Below are positions 1-7,455 of a stretch of DNA of 10,665 nt, piece after piece. Each line of letters starts with the position of its first letter. Position 1 is the stretch's first letter. The position numbers and the translations under genes are program-made. The notes below the pieces were generated by a model that was not told where the DNA came from, did not search any database, and saw only the letters and a program-made list of their open reading frames with translations. The stretch is from Chloroflexota bacterium (GTDB lineage: Bacteria; Chloroflexota; Anaerolineae; Aggregatilineales; UBA3940), in assembly GCA_011051745.1 (NCBI GenBank), contig DRKO01000233.1, forward strand, positions 1 through 10,665, written 5' to 3'.

Positions 1-265
1 CTTCCAGATCCGTGTCCTCACCCTTGACGATCTATCCAGAGCGCCCGATCTGGCCCGGAAAGCTGTGGGGGTTCGATGGGACACTACAATGAATCGTTCA
101 CCCACTCAGATTCTCCCGGGGAACACAAATGGGTGAAGCAGATGGATCGGGCAAAGGATGTCTTGACCGGATAAAACGGCGCGGCGACACCAGCGCAATG
201 AGGCAGGATGGTGAAAAGCATTGTATGGCAGCGACGAGGGCAGCGGTGCCGCTGAGACTAAAATA

Positions 266-292
266 CTCCCATCCTAACTATAATGATGGGGG
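266..292 (+). other. Imperfect hairpin, 8 bp stem with one G-U pair
   Basis: CTCCCATC (266-273) pairs with GATGGGGG (285-292) around an 11-base AT-rich loop that contains TATAAT. No T-run follows, so it is not a standard intrinsic terminator. It could end an upstream transcript or be incidental. A perfect -10 hexamer inside the loop without any -35 is probably coincidence. Confidence 0.25.
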
Positions 293-476
293 AAGCCTTC
301 TGATAGTATCGGCTGTCATCTCCATATAAGATGTTTGTCATACATGTACTCTACATCAACCGGCCCCCTCGAATCGCCATCAGCAACCACTGGCGAGCCC
401 GGCCCGGCACACCGTCCCCGGCTCCGCTCATCATGTCTCCTTATCATTCCTCATTATGTATCCTTGCAATTCCGTT

Positions 477-497
477 TGTGACATTTGTCACTATAAA
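477..497 (+). promoter_or_regulatory. CRP/HcpR-type palindrome overlapping a TATAAA box
   Basis: Positions 477-492 read TGTGA-N6-TCACT, matching the CRP-family consensus TGTGA-N6-TCACA at 9 of 10 defined bases. The core GTGACA-TT-TGTCAC (478-491) is a perfect inverted repeat. It runs directly into TATAAA (492-497), a plausible -10 element. The best -35-like match, TTGCAA at 464-469, sits 22 bases upstream of it, which is too far for a normal sigma-70 promoter. If TATAAA is the -10, a bound regulator would sit between -10 and -35 and most likely repress. The regulator cannot be the CNB-like protein of this window, which has no DNA-binding domain. HcpR, Fnr/Crp and similar factors are candidates. 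Confidence 0.45.
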
Positions 498-695
498 TCA
501 CTTCCTTTCTGTCCTATGCTGGAAATAGGATGTAAGTGCCACCAGAGCCAGATACTCGTTGCACATCTTTCCATTGCGGGGGCAGGGAAGTTTCCACCGC
601 AGCCACCCCCTTCCATCACAGCCGGCCTGCAATACAGCATCTCCTGGCCTGCCTGACTGATACAGTCCGTAGATTCCTTAAATTCCGCGTATGTA

Positions 696-724
696 ACGTG
701 TAAACACGCCAGCACAACACGTGC
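696..724 (+). promoter_or_regulatory. Cluster of ACACG/CGTGT half-sites
   Basis: CGTGT-AA-ACACG (697-708) is a perfect inverted repeat. AACACG at 703-708 recurs at 716-721 as a direct repeat 13 bases on. ACGTGT (696-701) also pairs with ACACGT (717-722), and GCAC-N5-GTGC spans 712-724. Such a knot of half-sites about 70-95 bases before hdrC is what an operator can look like. I recognise no known regulator motif, and short repeats arise by chance. Confidence 0.25.
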
Positions 725-732
725 GATTCCAT

Positions 733-750
733 CACCGATCGTCGGCGGTG
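733..750 (+). other. Leader hairpin upstream of hdrC
   Basis: CACCG (733-737) can pair with CGGTG (746-750), or alternatively CCGA (735-738) with TCGG (742-745) around a TCG loop. The two foldings exclude each other. Either would form in the messenger about 40 bases before the hdrC start. No T-run follows, so termination is unlikely. Its significance is unknown. Confidence 0.2.
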
Positions 751-772
751 GAGATTGGATATTTAAGTGTGT

Positions 773-781
773 GGAAGGGAG
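773..781 (+). promoter_or_regulatory. Ribosome binding site that fixes the hdrC start
   Basis: GGAAGGGAG lies 9 bases before the ATG at 791. An in-frame GTG at 767 would add eight residues, but it has no Shine-Dalgarno sequence and would place this purine run inside the coding region. The ATG at 791 is therefore preferred. Confidence 0.75.
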
Positions 782-790
782 TCAACCGCT

Positions 791-1360
791 ATGCCAGATA
801 GCCCGACGAAACCAAGCTTCTATGAACGCGTCGCTGCAGCGACGCCCGGAGGCGAAACGCTGGCTACGTGCCTGCAATGCGGCACGTGCGGGGGTTCGTG
901 TCCTTCCGGCCCGGAGATGGATGCGACGCCACGCAAGTTGTTCGCTATGGTGATGGCAAACATGGAGGATGAGGTGCTGAGCAGCAACGCGCCCTGGCTA
1001 TGCGTCTCCTGCTACTACTGCATGGTGCGTTGCCCCCAGCAGATCCCCATCACTGACCTGATGTACACCCTCAAGGAAATGGCCATCGCTCAGGGACGAT
1101 ACCACAAAGACGCCTATGTGGACTGGTCGAACAGCTTCGTTGGCTACGTGGAGCAGTACGGACGCAGCTTTGAGTTTGGCCTGGCGACCCGTTACCACCT
1201 GACTCATCATCCGCTCAGCATGGTACGGAAGAGCGGGCTCGGCTTTGAGATGCTCCAGAAAGGCCGGCTCAGCGTCCAGCCGGAGCGCATCCGCAATATG
1301 CCGCAGCTAAGCGCGATCCTCTCCGAGGCCAAACAGATCGCTCTACAGGAGGAGGTGTAA
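791..1360 (+). CDS. hdrC: HdrC-like heterodisulfide reductase subunit C, 2x[4Fe-4S]
   Basis: This small iron-sulfur protein of 189 residues is close to the usual HdrC length. It should carry electrons from flavin subunit HdrA to catalytic subunit HdrB in a cytoplasmic complex. Two ferredoxin-type motifs are visible: C27-x2-C30-x2-C33-x3-C37-P and C71-x2-C74-x2-C77-x3-C81-P, each able to hold a [4Fe-4S] cluster. There are no membrane segments or signal peptide, which argues against the membrane-bound HdrE/D type. The remaining C-terminal half is helical-looking, as in the family. It is the first gene of the operon and ends one base before the hdrB start, with the hdrB ribosome binding site inside its last codons, so translation is probably coupled. 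Assignment rests on the paired cysteine motifs together with the hdrB and hdrA neighbours. Confidence 0.93.
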   Translation: MPDSPTKPSFYERVAAATPGGETLATCLQCGTCGGSCPSGPEMDATPRKLFAMVMANMEDEVLSSNAPWLCVSCYYCMVRCPQQIPITDLMYTLKEMAIAQGRYHKDAYVDWSNSFVGYVEQYGRSFEFGLATRYHLTHHPLSMVRKSGLGFEMLQKGRLSVQPERIRNMPQLSAILSEAKQIALQEEV

Positions 1361-1361
1361 G

Positions 1362-2321
1362 ATGAGCCAGCCAAACGGTACTTACGCGTTCTATCCGGGC
1401 TGCTCGATGGGCGTCTCGGCGCGGGCCTATGATCAATCCTTCAGGCGCGTTGCGGAGGTGCTGGGCCTTGAGTTTCAGGACGTAGACGACTGGAACTGCT
1501 GCGGCGCGACGGAGTATTTCACCCTGAATCGGTTGCCCGCCTACAGTCTGGTCGCGCGTAACCTTTCGCTCGCTGCCGGGATGGGGAAAGAGGACCTGGT
1601 CGCGGCCTGTAGCGCCTGCTACCTGAACCTGCACAAGACCGATAGCTACATGGGCAAGTACCCCGACCTGAACGAGAAAGTCAACAGAGCGCTGGCAGCG
1701 GGCGGGTTGCACTATGATCCCGGCACGCTGCGCGTCCGTCACCTGCTGGATGTTCTGGTCGAGGACATCGGTTACGAGGCCATCGGGGAGCACGTCACAC
1801 AGCCTCTTAAGGGGCTGCGCGTTGCGCCCTACTATGGCTGCCTGGTCGTGCGGCCTGAATCCAACTATGACCCTGAATATCCGACTCATCTGGATGACCT
1901 GATGCGGGCTCTGGGTGCTACGGTGGTGGATTTCCCGCTCAAGACGCACTGTTGTGGCGGTCACATGACCCAGATCAGCGAAGAGACAGCCTATGAGCTG
2001 CTCCGTCGTCTGCTGGCCAACGCTGCCGAGTACAACGCTGACGTCATCGTCACCGTGTGCCCCATGTGTCAGCTAAATCTGGATGCGTACCAGTCCGAGG
2101 TGAACCGCGTATTCGGCACGGATTACCACATCCCTATTCTCTTCTTTACTCAGTTGATAGGGCTGGCGTTCGGTGTCGCTGCCGAGGACCTGGGATTTGG
2201 CGCTGAGATCGTTCCGGCAGATGAGGCGCTCAAGAAGATCGGCCAGGAGGAAGCGCCGAAGCCACGCACCCCCAGACGGCGCGACAAGAAAGCCCTGCCG
2301 ATGCCTCCCCCGTTGTCTTAA
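1362..2321 (+). CDS. hdrB: HdrB-like catalytic subunit with two CCG domains
   Basis: In methanogens HdrB reduces the CoM-S-S-CoB heterodisulfide at two noncubane [4Fe-4S] clusters bound by CCG domains. This 319-residue protein has both domains intact: C14-x31-C46-C47-x35-C83-x2-C86 and C160-x36-C197-C198-x34-C233-x2-C236. All ten cysteines expected for cluster binding are present, so it should be active rather than a degenerate relative. The natural substrate in this host is unknown. A start at ATG 1362 is well supported by AGGAGGAGG at 1347-1355, inside the end of hdrC. After the second domain the protein continues to an unusual basic and proline-rich tail (about residues 296-319, with KPRTPRRRDKK), which looks disordered. 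Family membership is certain; the substrate is not. Confidence 0.95.
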   Translation: MSQPNGTYAFYPGCSMGVSARAYDQSFRRVAEVLGLEFQDVDDWNCCGATEYFTLNRLPAYSLVARNLSLAAGMGKEDLVAACSACYLNLHKTDSYMGKYPDLNEKVNRALAAGGLHYDPGTLRVRHLLDVLVEDIGYEAIGEHVTQPLKGLRVAPYYGCLVVRPESNYDPEYPTHLDDLMRALGATVVDFPLKTHCCGGHMTQISEETAYELLRRLLANAAEYNADVIVTVCPMCQLNLDAYQSEVNRVFGTDYHIPILFFTQLIGLAFGVAAEDLGFGAEIVPADEALKKIGQEEAPKPRTPRRRDKKALPMPPPLS

Positions 2322-2347
2322 CACATGGGTGAAAGGATGTTAGCACC

Positions 2348-4372
2348 ATGACTGAAGAGAAAGTTGGCGTTTACATCTGCCACTGCGGTAACAACATCGC
2401 AGGGACGATAGACGTCGAAGCGGTGAGCGAATGGGCGGCAACCCTCCCCCATGTGGCCGTTGCGCGTGATTACCGGTTCATGTGCTCCAGTCTGGGGCAG
2501 GAGCTTGTCGAACAGGATATCAAGGAACTGGGGCTGACACGTGTGGTCGTCGCTGCCTGCTCGCCTCACATGCACGAGCCAACCTTCAGGAAAGCCTGTG
2601 AGCGTGCCGGTCTGAACCCTTACCTGATGGAGATGGCTAACATTCGCGAACACGCGAGCTGGGTTCACCAGCATGATAAAGAAGCGGCCACCGAGAAGGC
2701 CAAGGCGCTGATCAGCGGCGCAGTGAAACGGGCCCTCGAACTTTCCCCGCTTGAGCCGTCTAGAGTGCCCATTCAGGAAGCGACTCTGGTGGTGGGAGGT
2801 GGCATCGCCGGAATCACGACGGCGCTTGAGATCGCCGATGCCGGTCACCCCGTCTATCTGGTGGAGCGCGAACCCAGCATCGGCGGCCACATGGCCCAGC
2901 TCGACAAGACCTTCCCGACGCTCGACTGCTCATCCTGTATCCTCACGCCCAAGATGTTCGACACGGGCAACCATCCCAACATCACCCTGCTGAGCTACAG
3001 CGAGGTCGAGGAGGTGAGCGGCTATGTGGGCAACTTCACGGTACGGGTGCGCAAGAAAGCCCGTAAGGTGAACACCGACCTGTGCACCGGCTGCGGTGAG
3101 TGCTGGTCACGTTGCCCGGCGAAGGTCGTTGACACGGTGTACGAGGCAGGGCTGGGATACCGCACGGCGATCTACCGGCCCTTCCCGCAGGCTGTGCCCA
3201 AGTATCCCGTCATTGACGTTGAGAACTGCATCTACTTCCAGAAAGGAACCTGCAAGGCCTGCGAGAAGTTCTGCCCGACCGGGGCGATTGACTTTGAACA
3301 GGAAGACGAAATTCTGGAGCTGGAAGTCGGGAATATCGTCCTGGCAACCGGCTACGATCTCTTTGATGCCCGGCGCATCCCCCAGTACGGCTACGGGCGG
3401 CTGGCGAACGTGTTCACCAGCCTGGAGTTCGAGCGCATGGTCAACGCCGCCGGGCCAACAGGCGGAAAAGTCGTCCTCCGCGACGGGGTGACAGAGCCGC
3501 AGAGCGTGGCGATCATCCACTGCGTGGGCAGCCGCGACAAGAACTACAACCCCTACTGCTCCGCGACGTGCTGCATGGCGGCCCTCAAGTTCGGCCACCT
3601 CGTCAAGGAGAAGACCGACGCCGAGGTCTACAGCTTCTACATTGATGTTCGCGCCGCCTTCAAGGACTATGAGGAGTTCTACAATCGGGTTCTGGAAGAG
3701 GGCGTCCACTTCGTGCGGGGGCGCGTGGCCGAGGTCACTGACGCGGCACGGCAACCGGGCGAGGAAGGCAAGCTGATCGTTCAGGTCGAGGATACCCTCA
3801 TCGGCAAGCAGCGCCGCATCCCGGTGGATATGGTGATCCTGATGGCCGCTATGGAGCCCCGCGCCGACGCCGAGGAGATCGCCCACCTGTTCGGCGTGGG
3901 ATGCTCGGCGGCAGGGTTCTTCACCGAGCGGCATCCCAAGCTCGACCCGATCGCAACCATGAGCGACGGCATCTTCATCGCCGGGGCGTGCCAGGGCCCG
4001 AAGGACATCCCGGCCACCGTGGGGCAGGGCGCAGCCGCCGCCGCCCGCGTGCTCACCCTGATCAGTCAGGGCGAGGTCGAGATCGAGCCGGTGCGCGCCA
4101 TCATTGACGAAGAACGCTGCTCCGGCTGCCGCATCTGCAACAATCTGTGCCCCTACGGCGCGATTGATTACATCGAAGACCCGGGGGTCAGCCGGGTGAA
4201 CCCCGCGCTGTGCAAAGGGTGCGGAACCTGCGTGGCTGCCTGCCCCAGCCAGGTGATCACCGGTCAGCACTTCACCTTCGAGTCGATCATGTCCCAGATC
4301 GAGGGCCTGCTATACGACGTGAGCAACGGTCATGAGACCTACGCCGAGCCAGCCCCTCTGGAGACTGCGTAA
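2348..4372 (+). CDS. hdrA: HdrA-like FAD and iron-sulfur electron-bifurcating subunit
   Basis: HdrA is the flavin hub of the complex. Its FAD takes electron pairs from the hydrogenase side and splits them between ferredoxin and HdrC/HdrB. The 674-residue protein shows the family layout: an N-terminal domain with C11, C13, C46 and C71 (residues 1-130); a thioredoxin-reductase-like FAD domain starting at G150-G-G-x-x-G155 with E173 ending the second strand; D193-C-S-S-C197; an inserted ferredoxin domain (C246, C249, C252, C256 and C294, C302, C305, C309); the HdrA pattern C392-x11-C404-x3-C408-C409; the second flavin motif near 538-560 (DGIFIAGAC); and a C-terminal two-cluster ferredoxin domain (C591, C594, C597, C601; C622, C625, C628, C632). 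ATG 2348 follows AAAGGA with a 10-base gap. No break or missing cluster ligand is apparent. Bifurcation itself is inferred from the methanogen enzyme. Confidence 0.97.
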   Translation: MTEEKVGVYICHCGNNIAGTIDVEAVSEWAATLPHVAVARDYRFMCSSLGQELVEQDIKELGLTRVVVAACSPHMHEPTFRKACERAGLNPYLMEMANIREHASWVHQHDKEAATEKAKALISGAVKRALELSPLEPSRVPIQEATLVVGGGIAGITTALEIADAGHPVYLVEREPSIGGHMAQLDKTFPTLDCSSCILTPKMFDTGNHPNITLLSYSEVEEVSGYVGNFTVRVRKKARKVNTDLCTGCGECWSRCPAKVVDTVYEAGLGYRTAIYRPFPQAVPKYPVIDVENCIYFQKGTCKACEKFCPTGAIDFEQEDEILELEVGNIVLATGYDLFDARRIPQYGYGRLANVFTSLEFERMVNAAGPTGGKVVLRDGVTEPQSVAIIHCVGSRDKNYNPYCSATCCMAALKFGHLVKEKTDAEVYSFYIDVRAAFKDYEEFYNRVLEEGVHFVRGRVAEVTDAARQPGEEGKLIVQVEDTLIGKQRRIPVDMVILMAAMEPRADAEEIAHLFGVGCSAAGFFTERHPKLDPIATMSDGIFIAGACQGPKDIPATVGQGAAAAARVLTLISQGEVEIEPVRAIIDEERCSGCRICNNLCPYGAIDYIEDPGVSRVNPALCKGCGTCVAACPSQVITGQHFTFESIMSQIEGLLYDVSNGHETYAEPAPLETA

Positions 4373-4385
4373 GGAGGCCGCGACT

Positions 4386-4892
4386 ATGCCCAAGCAAGAC
4401 TACAGCGAGTTAAATCCCCTCTGGGGAGATAGAGGGCCTGTTATCGTTGGCTTTCTGTGTAACTGGTGCTCATATCGTGCCGCCGACCTGGCCGGAACCA
4501 GCCGCTTTGGATATCCGGCCACACTGCGCGATATCCGCATCATGTGCACTGGCCGCTTCGACCCCACTTTTGCCATCAAGGCCCTGCGCGATGGGGCCGA
4601 CGGCATCCTGATAATGGGGTGTCACCCCGGCCAGTGCCACTATCAGGAAGGCAACTACAAGGCCATGCGGCGGGTGGCACTCCTGCGGCGCACTCTGGCC
4701 CAGCTTGGCGTTCACCCTGACCGTATCCAGTTGGCGTGGGCCTCCGCTGCGGAAGGCACAACCTTCACACAGACCGTTATGAGGATGACAGAAACGATCG
4801 CAAAGCTGGGGCCACTTCAATGGCGTGACACGGTGAGCGACCTCGCGCCACGCACGCCCGCCCCGGAGGCTGAGGAGGTGTCTCATGGCTGA
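4386..4892 (+). CDS. mvhD: MvhD, [2Fe-2S] adaptor between hydrogenase and HdrA
   Basis: MvhD passes electrons from the hydrogenase small subunit to the FAD of HdrA. This 168-residue protein has the conserved cysteines C25-x2-C28, C54, C79 and C84 in the family contexts FLCNWCSY, MCTGR and GCHPGQCHY, which bind a [2Fe-2S] cluster in the methanogen enzyme. It is soluble and has no signal peptide. I chose ATG 4386 because AAGGAGG (4371-4377) overlaps the hdrA stop and lies 8 bases before it. An upstream in-frame ATG at 4332 would sit inside hdrA and has no such site. The gene ends by overlapping mvhG by 8 bases. Its position between hdrA and the hydrogenase genes mirrors its physical role. Some bacterial MvhD proteins serve formate dehydrogenase instead, but mvhG and mvhA follow directly here. 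Confidence 0.95.
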   Translation: MPKQDYSELNPLWGDRGPVIVGFLCNWCSYRAADLAGTSRFGYPATLRDIRIMCTGRFDPTFAIKALRDGADGILIMGCHPGQCHYQEGNYKAMRRVALLRRTLAQLGVHPDRIQLAWASAAEGTTFTQTVMRMTETIAKLGPLQWRDTVSDLAPRTPAPEAEEVSHG

Positions 4893-5919
4893 AAACGGCA
4901 AACCCAAGCTGGCACTCTACTGGGCCGCCTCCTGTGGGGGCTGTGAGATTTCGGTGCTGGCGATCCACGAGAAGATACTGGATGTGGCGGAGGCGTTCGA
5001 CATCGTCTTCTGGCCCTGCGTGATGGACTTCAAAGTCTCCGATGTCGAGGCTCTGGAGGACGGCGAGATAGATGTGTGCCTGTTCAACGGAGCGATCCGC
5101 ACCGACGAGAACGCCCACATGGCACATCTGCTCCGCCGCAAGAGCAAAGTCATGGTCGCCTATGGAAGCTGCGCTATGGAGGGCTGTATGCCCGGCCTGG
5201 CGAACTTCTACGACCGCGAGCGGATCATGCAGTTTGTCTATCACGACTCGCCCAGCACCGACAACCCCGACGGAGTCGAGCCGCAGACTCGCACGGAAGT
5301 GCCGGAAGGCGAGCTGACACTGCCCGGATTCTGGAACACGGTCCGCACTCTGGATCAGATCGTGCCCGTCGAGTACTTCATCCCCGGTTGCCCGCCTGAG
5401 GCCAAATGGACGGAGGCCGCCATCAACGCCATCATCAGCGGCGAGCTGCCGCCGCCTGGGTCGGTCATTGGCATGGATGTGACCGTCTGCGACGAGTGCC
5501 CCCGTGAGCGTTCGGAGAAGAAGATCACGCGCTTCTACCGGCCTTACGAGATCATCCCTGATCCGGATATCTGCCTGCTCGATCAGGGCCTCTTCTGCGC
5601 CGGGATCGCCACGCGGGCCGGGTGCGGTGCTCTCTGCCCGCAGGTCAACATGGGATGTCGTGGGTGCTACGGCCCCAACGAAGGCGTGGTTGACGGCGGA
5701 GCCAGGCTGATCTCCGCCATCGCGTCGGTGATTGACGCCAAAACGCCGGAGGAGATTGACGCCGTCCTTGATACGCTCCCCGATCCGGCGGGGTACTTCT
5801 ACCGCTTCACGCTGGCTCGCTCGCTGATGGAGCGCACCCGGCTCGAACGGCAGAACGGTCACAAAGTAGCCAGGCCGCTCGAAGAAGTCCCGCGCCTGGA
5901 CCCAGCCTTGAAAGAGTAG
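4885..5919 (+). CDS. mvhG: MvhG, group 3c [NiFe]-hydrogenase small subunit
   Basis: The small subunit carries iron-sulfur clusters that wire the nickel-iron site of MvhA to MvhD. The 344-residue protein starts with the proximal-cluster motif C17-G-G-C20 and continues with YGSC96, GC101 and PGC169PP, typical of [NiFe] small subunits. The C-terminal half has many further cysteines (C202, C205, C230, C238, C247, C251, C258, C261), enough for the medial and distal clusters; which ones are ligands cannot be settled by eye. There is no twin-arginine signal, so it is a cytoplasmic enzyme, as expected for group 3. ATG 4885 overlaps the end of mvhD by 8 bases and follows GAGGAGG with a 6-base gap, which suggests coupled translation. 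The charged C-terminal tail after about residue 305 has no recognisable domain. Confidence 0.94.
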   Translation: MAENGKPKLALYWAASCGGCEISVLAIHEKILDVAEAFDIVFWPCVMDFKVSDVEALEDGEIDVCLFNGAIRTDENAHMAHLLRRKSKVMVAYGSCAMEGCMPGLANFYDRERIMQFVYHDSPSTDNPDGVEPQTRTEVPEGELTLPGFWNTVRTLDQIVPVEYFIPGCPPEAKWTEAAINAIISGELPPPGSVIGMDVTVCDECPRERSEKKITRFYRPYEIIPDPDICLLDQGLFCAGIATRAGCGALCPQVNMGCRGCYGPNEGVVDGGARLISAIASVIDAKTPEEIDAVLDTLPDPAGYFYRFTLARSLMERTRLERQNGHKVARPLEEVPRLDPALKE

Positions 5920-5929
5920 GAGGCCGACG

Positions 5930-7417
5930 ATGACGGCGATAAGCACATCGCAGAGAATCACAATTGATCCGATCACGCGCCTCGAAGGCCATGGCAAGAT
6001 CGAGATTTTCCTGGACGAGGCCGGCGAAGTCGCCAACGCCTATTTCCAGGTTCCAGAGTTGCGCGGCTTTGAGGTGTTCTGTCTGGGCCGACCGGCTGAG
6101 GAGATGCCGCGCCTGACGAACCGCATCTGTGGCGTATGCCCGGAAGCCCACCACATGGCCGCCGCCAAGGCGCTGGACGATCTCTACCACGTTGATCCGC
6201 CGCCCACGGCCAAGAAGCTGCGCGAGCTGCTCTACAGCGCCTTCTACGTCACCGACCACACCACCCACTTCTACGCGCTGGGTGGCCCCGACTTCGTCGT
6301 TGGGCCGGATGCGCCTGCCTCTCAGCGCAACATTCTGGGCGTCGTCGCCAAGGTCGGCGTTGAGGCGGGGCTGAAGGTGATCAACACCCGTAAGCGCAAC
6401 CACGAGGTGATCAAGATCATCGGGGGGCGGGTCATCCACCCCGTCTCTGCCCTGCCGGGCGGCATGAGCAAGCCGATCAACGAGGAAGAGCGCCAGTTCA
6501 TAGAGGAAGCAGCGCACGAGAACATCGAGTTCGCCCTCTGGTCACTCGATCTCTTCGAGCAGATCGTCCTGCAGAACAGTGCCTATGTAGACCTCATCCT
6601 CAGCGACGGCTACACTCAGCGGACTTACTACATGGGCCTGGTTGACGAGAACAACCATGTTAACTTCTACGATGGTCTGGTGCGCGTCGTAGACCCCGAC
6701 GGCGTCGAGTTTTGCAAATACGCGCCCCATGAGTACACTGAGCATGTGGCCGAACACGTCGAGCCTTACAGCTACCTCAAGTACCCCTATCTGAAGGAGG
6801 TCGGCTGGAAGGGCTTCGTGGACGGCAAGGACTCAGGGATGTACTGTTGTACGCCGCTCAGCCGCCTGAACGCCGCCGACGGCATGGCGACCCCTCGCGC
6901 TCAGGAGGCTTACGAAAAGTTCTACGAGACGCTGGGCGGCAAACCGGTCCATCACACACTGGCGACTCACTGGGCACGTCTGATAGAATTGTTATACGCC
7001 GCCGAACGCATGCTGGAGCTGGTGACCGACCCGGAGATCACCAGCCCGAACGTGCGCACCATCCCGACCGAGACGCCGACCGTCGGCATCGGGATCGTGG
7101 AAGCGCCGCGCGGGACGCTGACGCACCACTACGAAACGGACGAGAACGGCATCCTGACCAGGGTCAACCTCATCGTCGGCACAACGAACAACTACGCCCC
7201 CATCACACTCAGCATCAAACGGGCAGCCCAGGCCATGATCCACAACGGAGAGGTCAACGACGGCATTCTCAACATGATTGAGATGGCCTTCCGTAGCTAT
7301 GACCCCTGCCTGAGCTGCGCCACACACTCGCTGCCAGGGCAGATGCCGCTTGAGGTGATCGTCCGTGATGCAAACGGCGACATCATCGATCGGCGTTCGC
7401 AGTACTGCACGCCCTGA
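5930..7417 (+). CDS. mvhA: MvhA, group 3c [NiFe]-hydrogenase large subunit
   Basis: MvhA splits H2 at its nickel-iron centre. The 495-residue protein has both cysteine pairs that hold the metals: R-I-C67-G-V-C70 (followed by PEAHH) near the N-terminus and D-P-C460-L-S-C463-A-T-H466 near the C-terminus. The N-terminal ITRLEGHGKIEI segment is also typical of group 3 large subunits. Twenty-nine residues follow H466 and should be cut off after nickel insertion, probably by the protease encoded next. ATG 5930 follows AGGAGG, which overlaps the mvhG stop, with a 6-base gap. The adjacent mvhD and hdr genes place it in group 3c (Hdr-linked) rather than 3a (F420) or 3b/3d (NAD(P)). No polyferredoxin mvhB gene follows, unlike the classic methanogen mvhDGAB order. 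Confidence 0.96.
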   Translation: MTAISTSQRITIDPITRLEGHGKIEIFLDEAGEVANAYFQVPELRGFEVFCLGRPAEEMPRLTNRICGVCPEAHHMAAAKALDDLYHVDPPPTAKKLRELLYSAFYVTDHTTHFYALGGPDFVVGPDAPASQRNILGVVAKVGVEAGLKVINTRKRNHEVIKIIGGRVIHPVSALPGGMSKPINEEERQFIEEAAHENIEFALWSLDLFEQIVLQNSAYVDLILSDGYTQRTYYMGLVDENNHVNFYDGLVRVVDPDGVEFCKYAPHEYTEHVAEHVEPYSYLKYPYLKEVGWKGFVDGKDSGMYCCTPLSRLNAADGMATPRAQEAYEKFYETLGGKPVHHTLATHWARLIELLYAAERMLELVTDPEITSPNVRTIPTETPTVGIGIVEAPRGTLTHHYETDENGILTRVNLIVGTTNNYAPITLSIKRAAQAMIHNGEVNDGILNMIEMAFRSYDPCLSCATHSLPGQMPLEVIVRDANGDIIDRRSQYCTP

Positions 7418-7432
7418 GGTGACGCCCTCAGG
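7413..7432 (+). other. Hairpin across the mvhA stop codon
   Basis: CCTGAGG (7413-7419) is perfectly complementary to CCTCAGG (7426-7432), giving a 7-bp GC-rich stem with a 6-base loop. The mvhA TGA (7415-7417) lies within the left arm. No T-run follows, so it is not a standard terminator. It could protect the upstream mRNA end or lower expression of the protease relative to the hydrogenase. That role is inference. Confidence 0.4.
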
Positions 7433-7455
7433 CATCCGGTTGCAGGGGGCAGGCC

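Larger units (their letters stand above)
1..790. other. Gene-free upstream region of the hdr-mvh operon
   Basis: I see no believable gene here. Short open frames exist on both strands (the longest about 60-75 codons), but they overlap one another, lack ribosome binding sites, and give low-complexity translations with no domain I recognise. A frame open from the left edge (2-136, plus strand, 44 codons) could be the tail of an upstream gene, but nothing in it supports that. The stretch from about 250 to 540 is visibly richer in A and T than the operon. It contains several inverted repeats, listed separately, and isolated promoter-like boxes: TATAAT at 279-284, TATAAG at 325-330 and TATAAA at 492-497. 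None has a good -35 at the usual distance. I infer it is mainly a regulatory leader, possibly with decayed sequence at its left end. Confidence 0.6.

Noticed and set aside
66..85. GGGGGTTCGATGGGAC resembling a tRNA T-arm
   Set aside because: The bases either side of the TTCGA loop do not pair, and no acceptor or anticodon arm could be found nearby.
279..284. Perfect TATAAT -10 hexamer
   Set aside because: No -35 element at 15-19 bases upstream and no extended TG; probably chance in an AT-rich stretch.
129..329. 66-codon plus-strand frame in the left region
   Set aside because: No ribosome binding site, no recognisable domain, and it runs across the hairpin at 266-292; other frames of similar length overlap this part of the leader.
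1269..1964. Minus-strand open frame (231 codons) opposite hdrC and hdrB
   Set aside because: Antisense shadow of HdrB; the cysteine motifs of the plus strand are clear.
3107..4270. Long minus-strand open frame (387 codons) opposite hdrA
   Set aside because: It lies wholly antisense to an unmistakable HdrA, its translation has no domain, and such shadows are common in GC-rich genes.
4777..6036. Long minus-strand open frame (419 codons) opposite mvhD, mvhG and mvhA
   Set aside because: It crosses three real genes on the other strand and shows no family motif or ribosome binding site.
791..7417. Membrane-bound HdrDE or F420-reducing (Frh) alternative
   Set aside because: HdrC has no membrane segments, HdrA is present, mvhD sits between hdrA and the hydrogenase, and no frhB-type F420 subunit is encoded.
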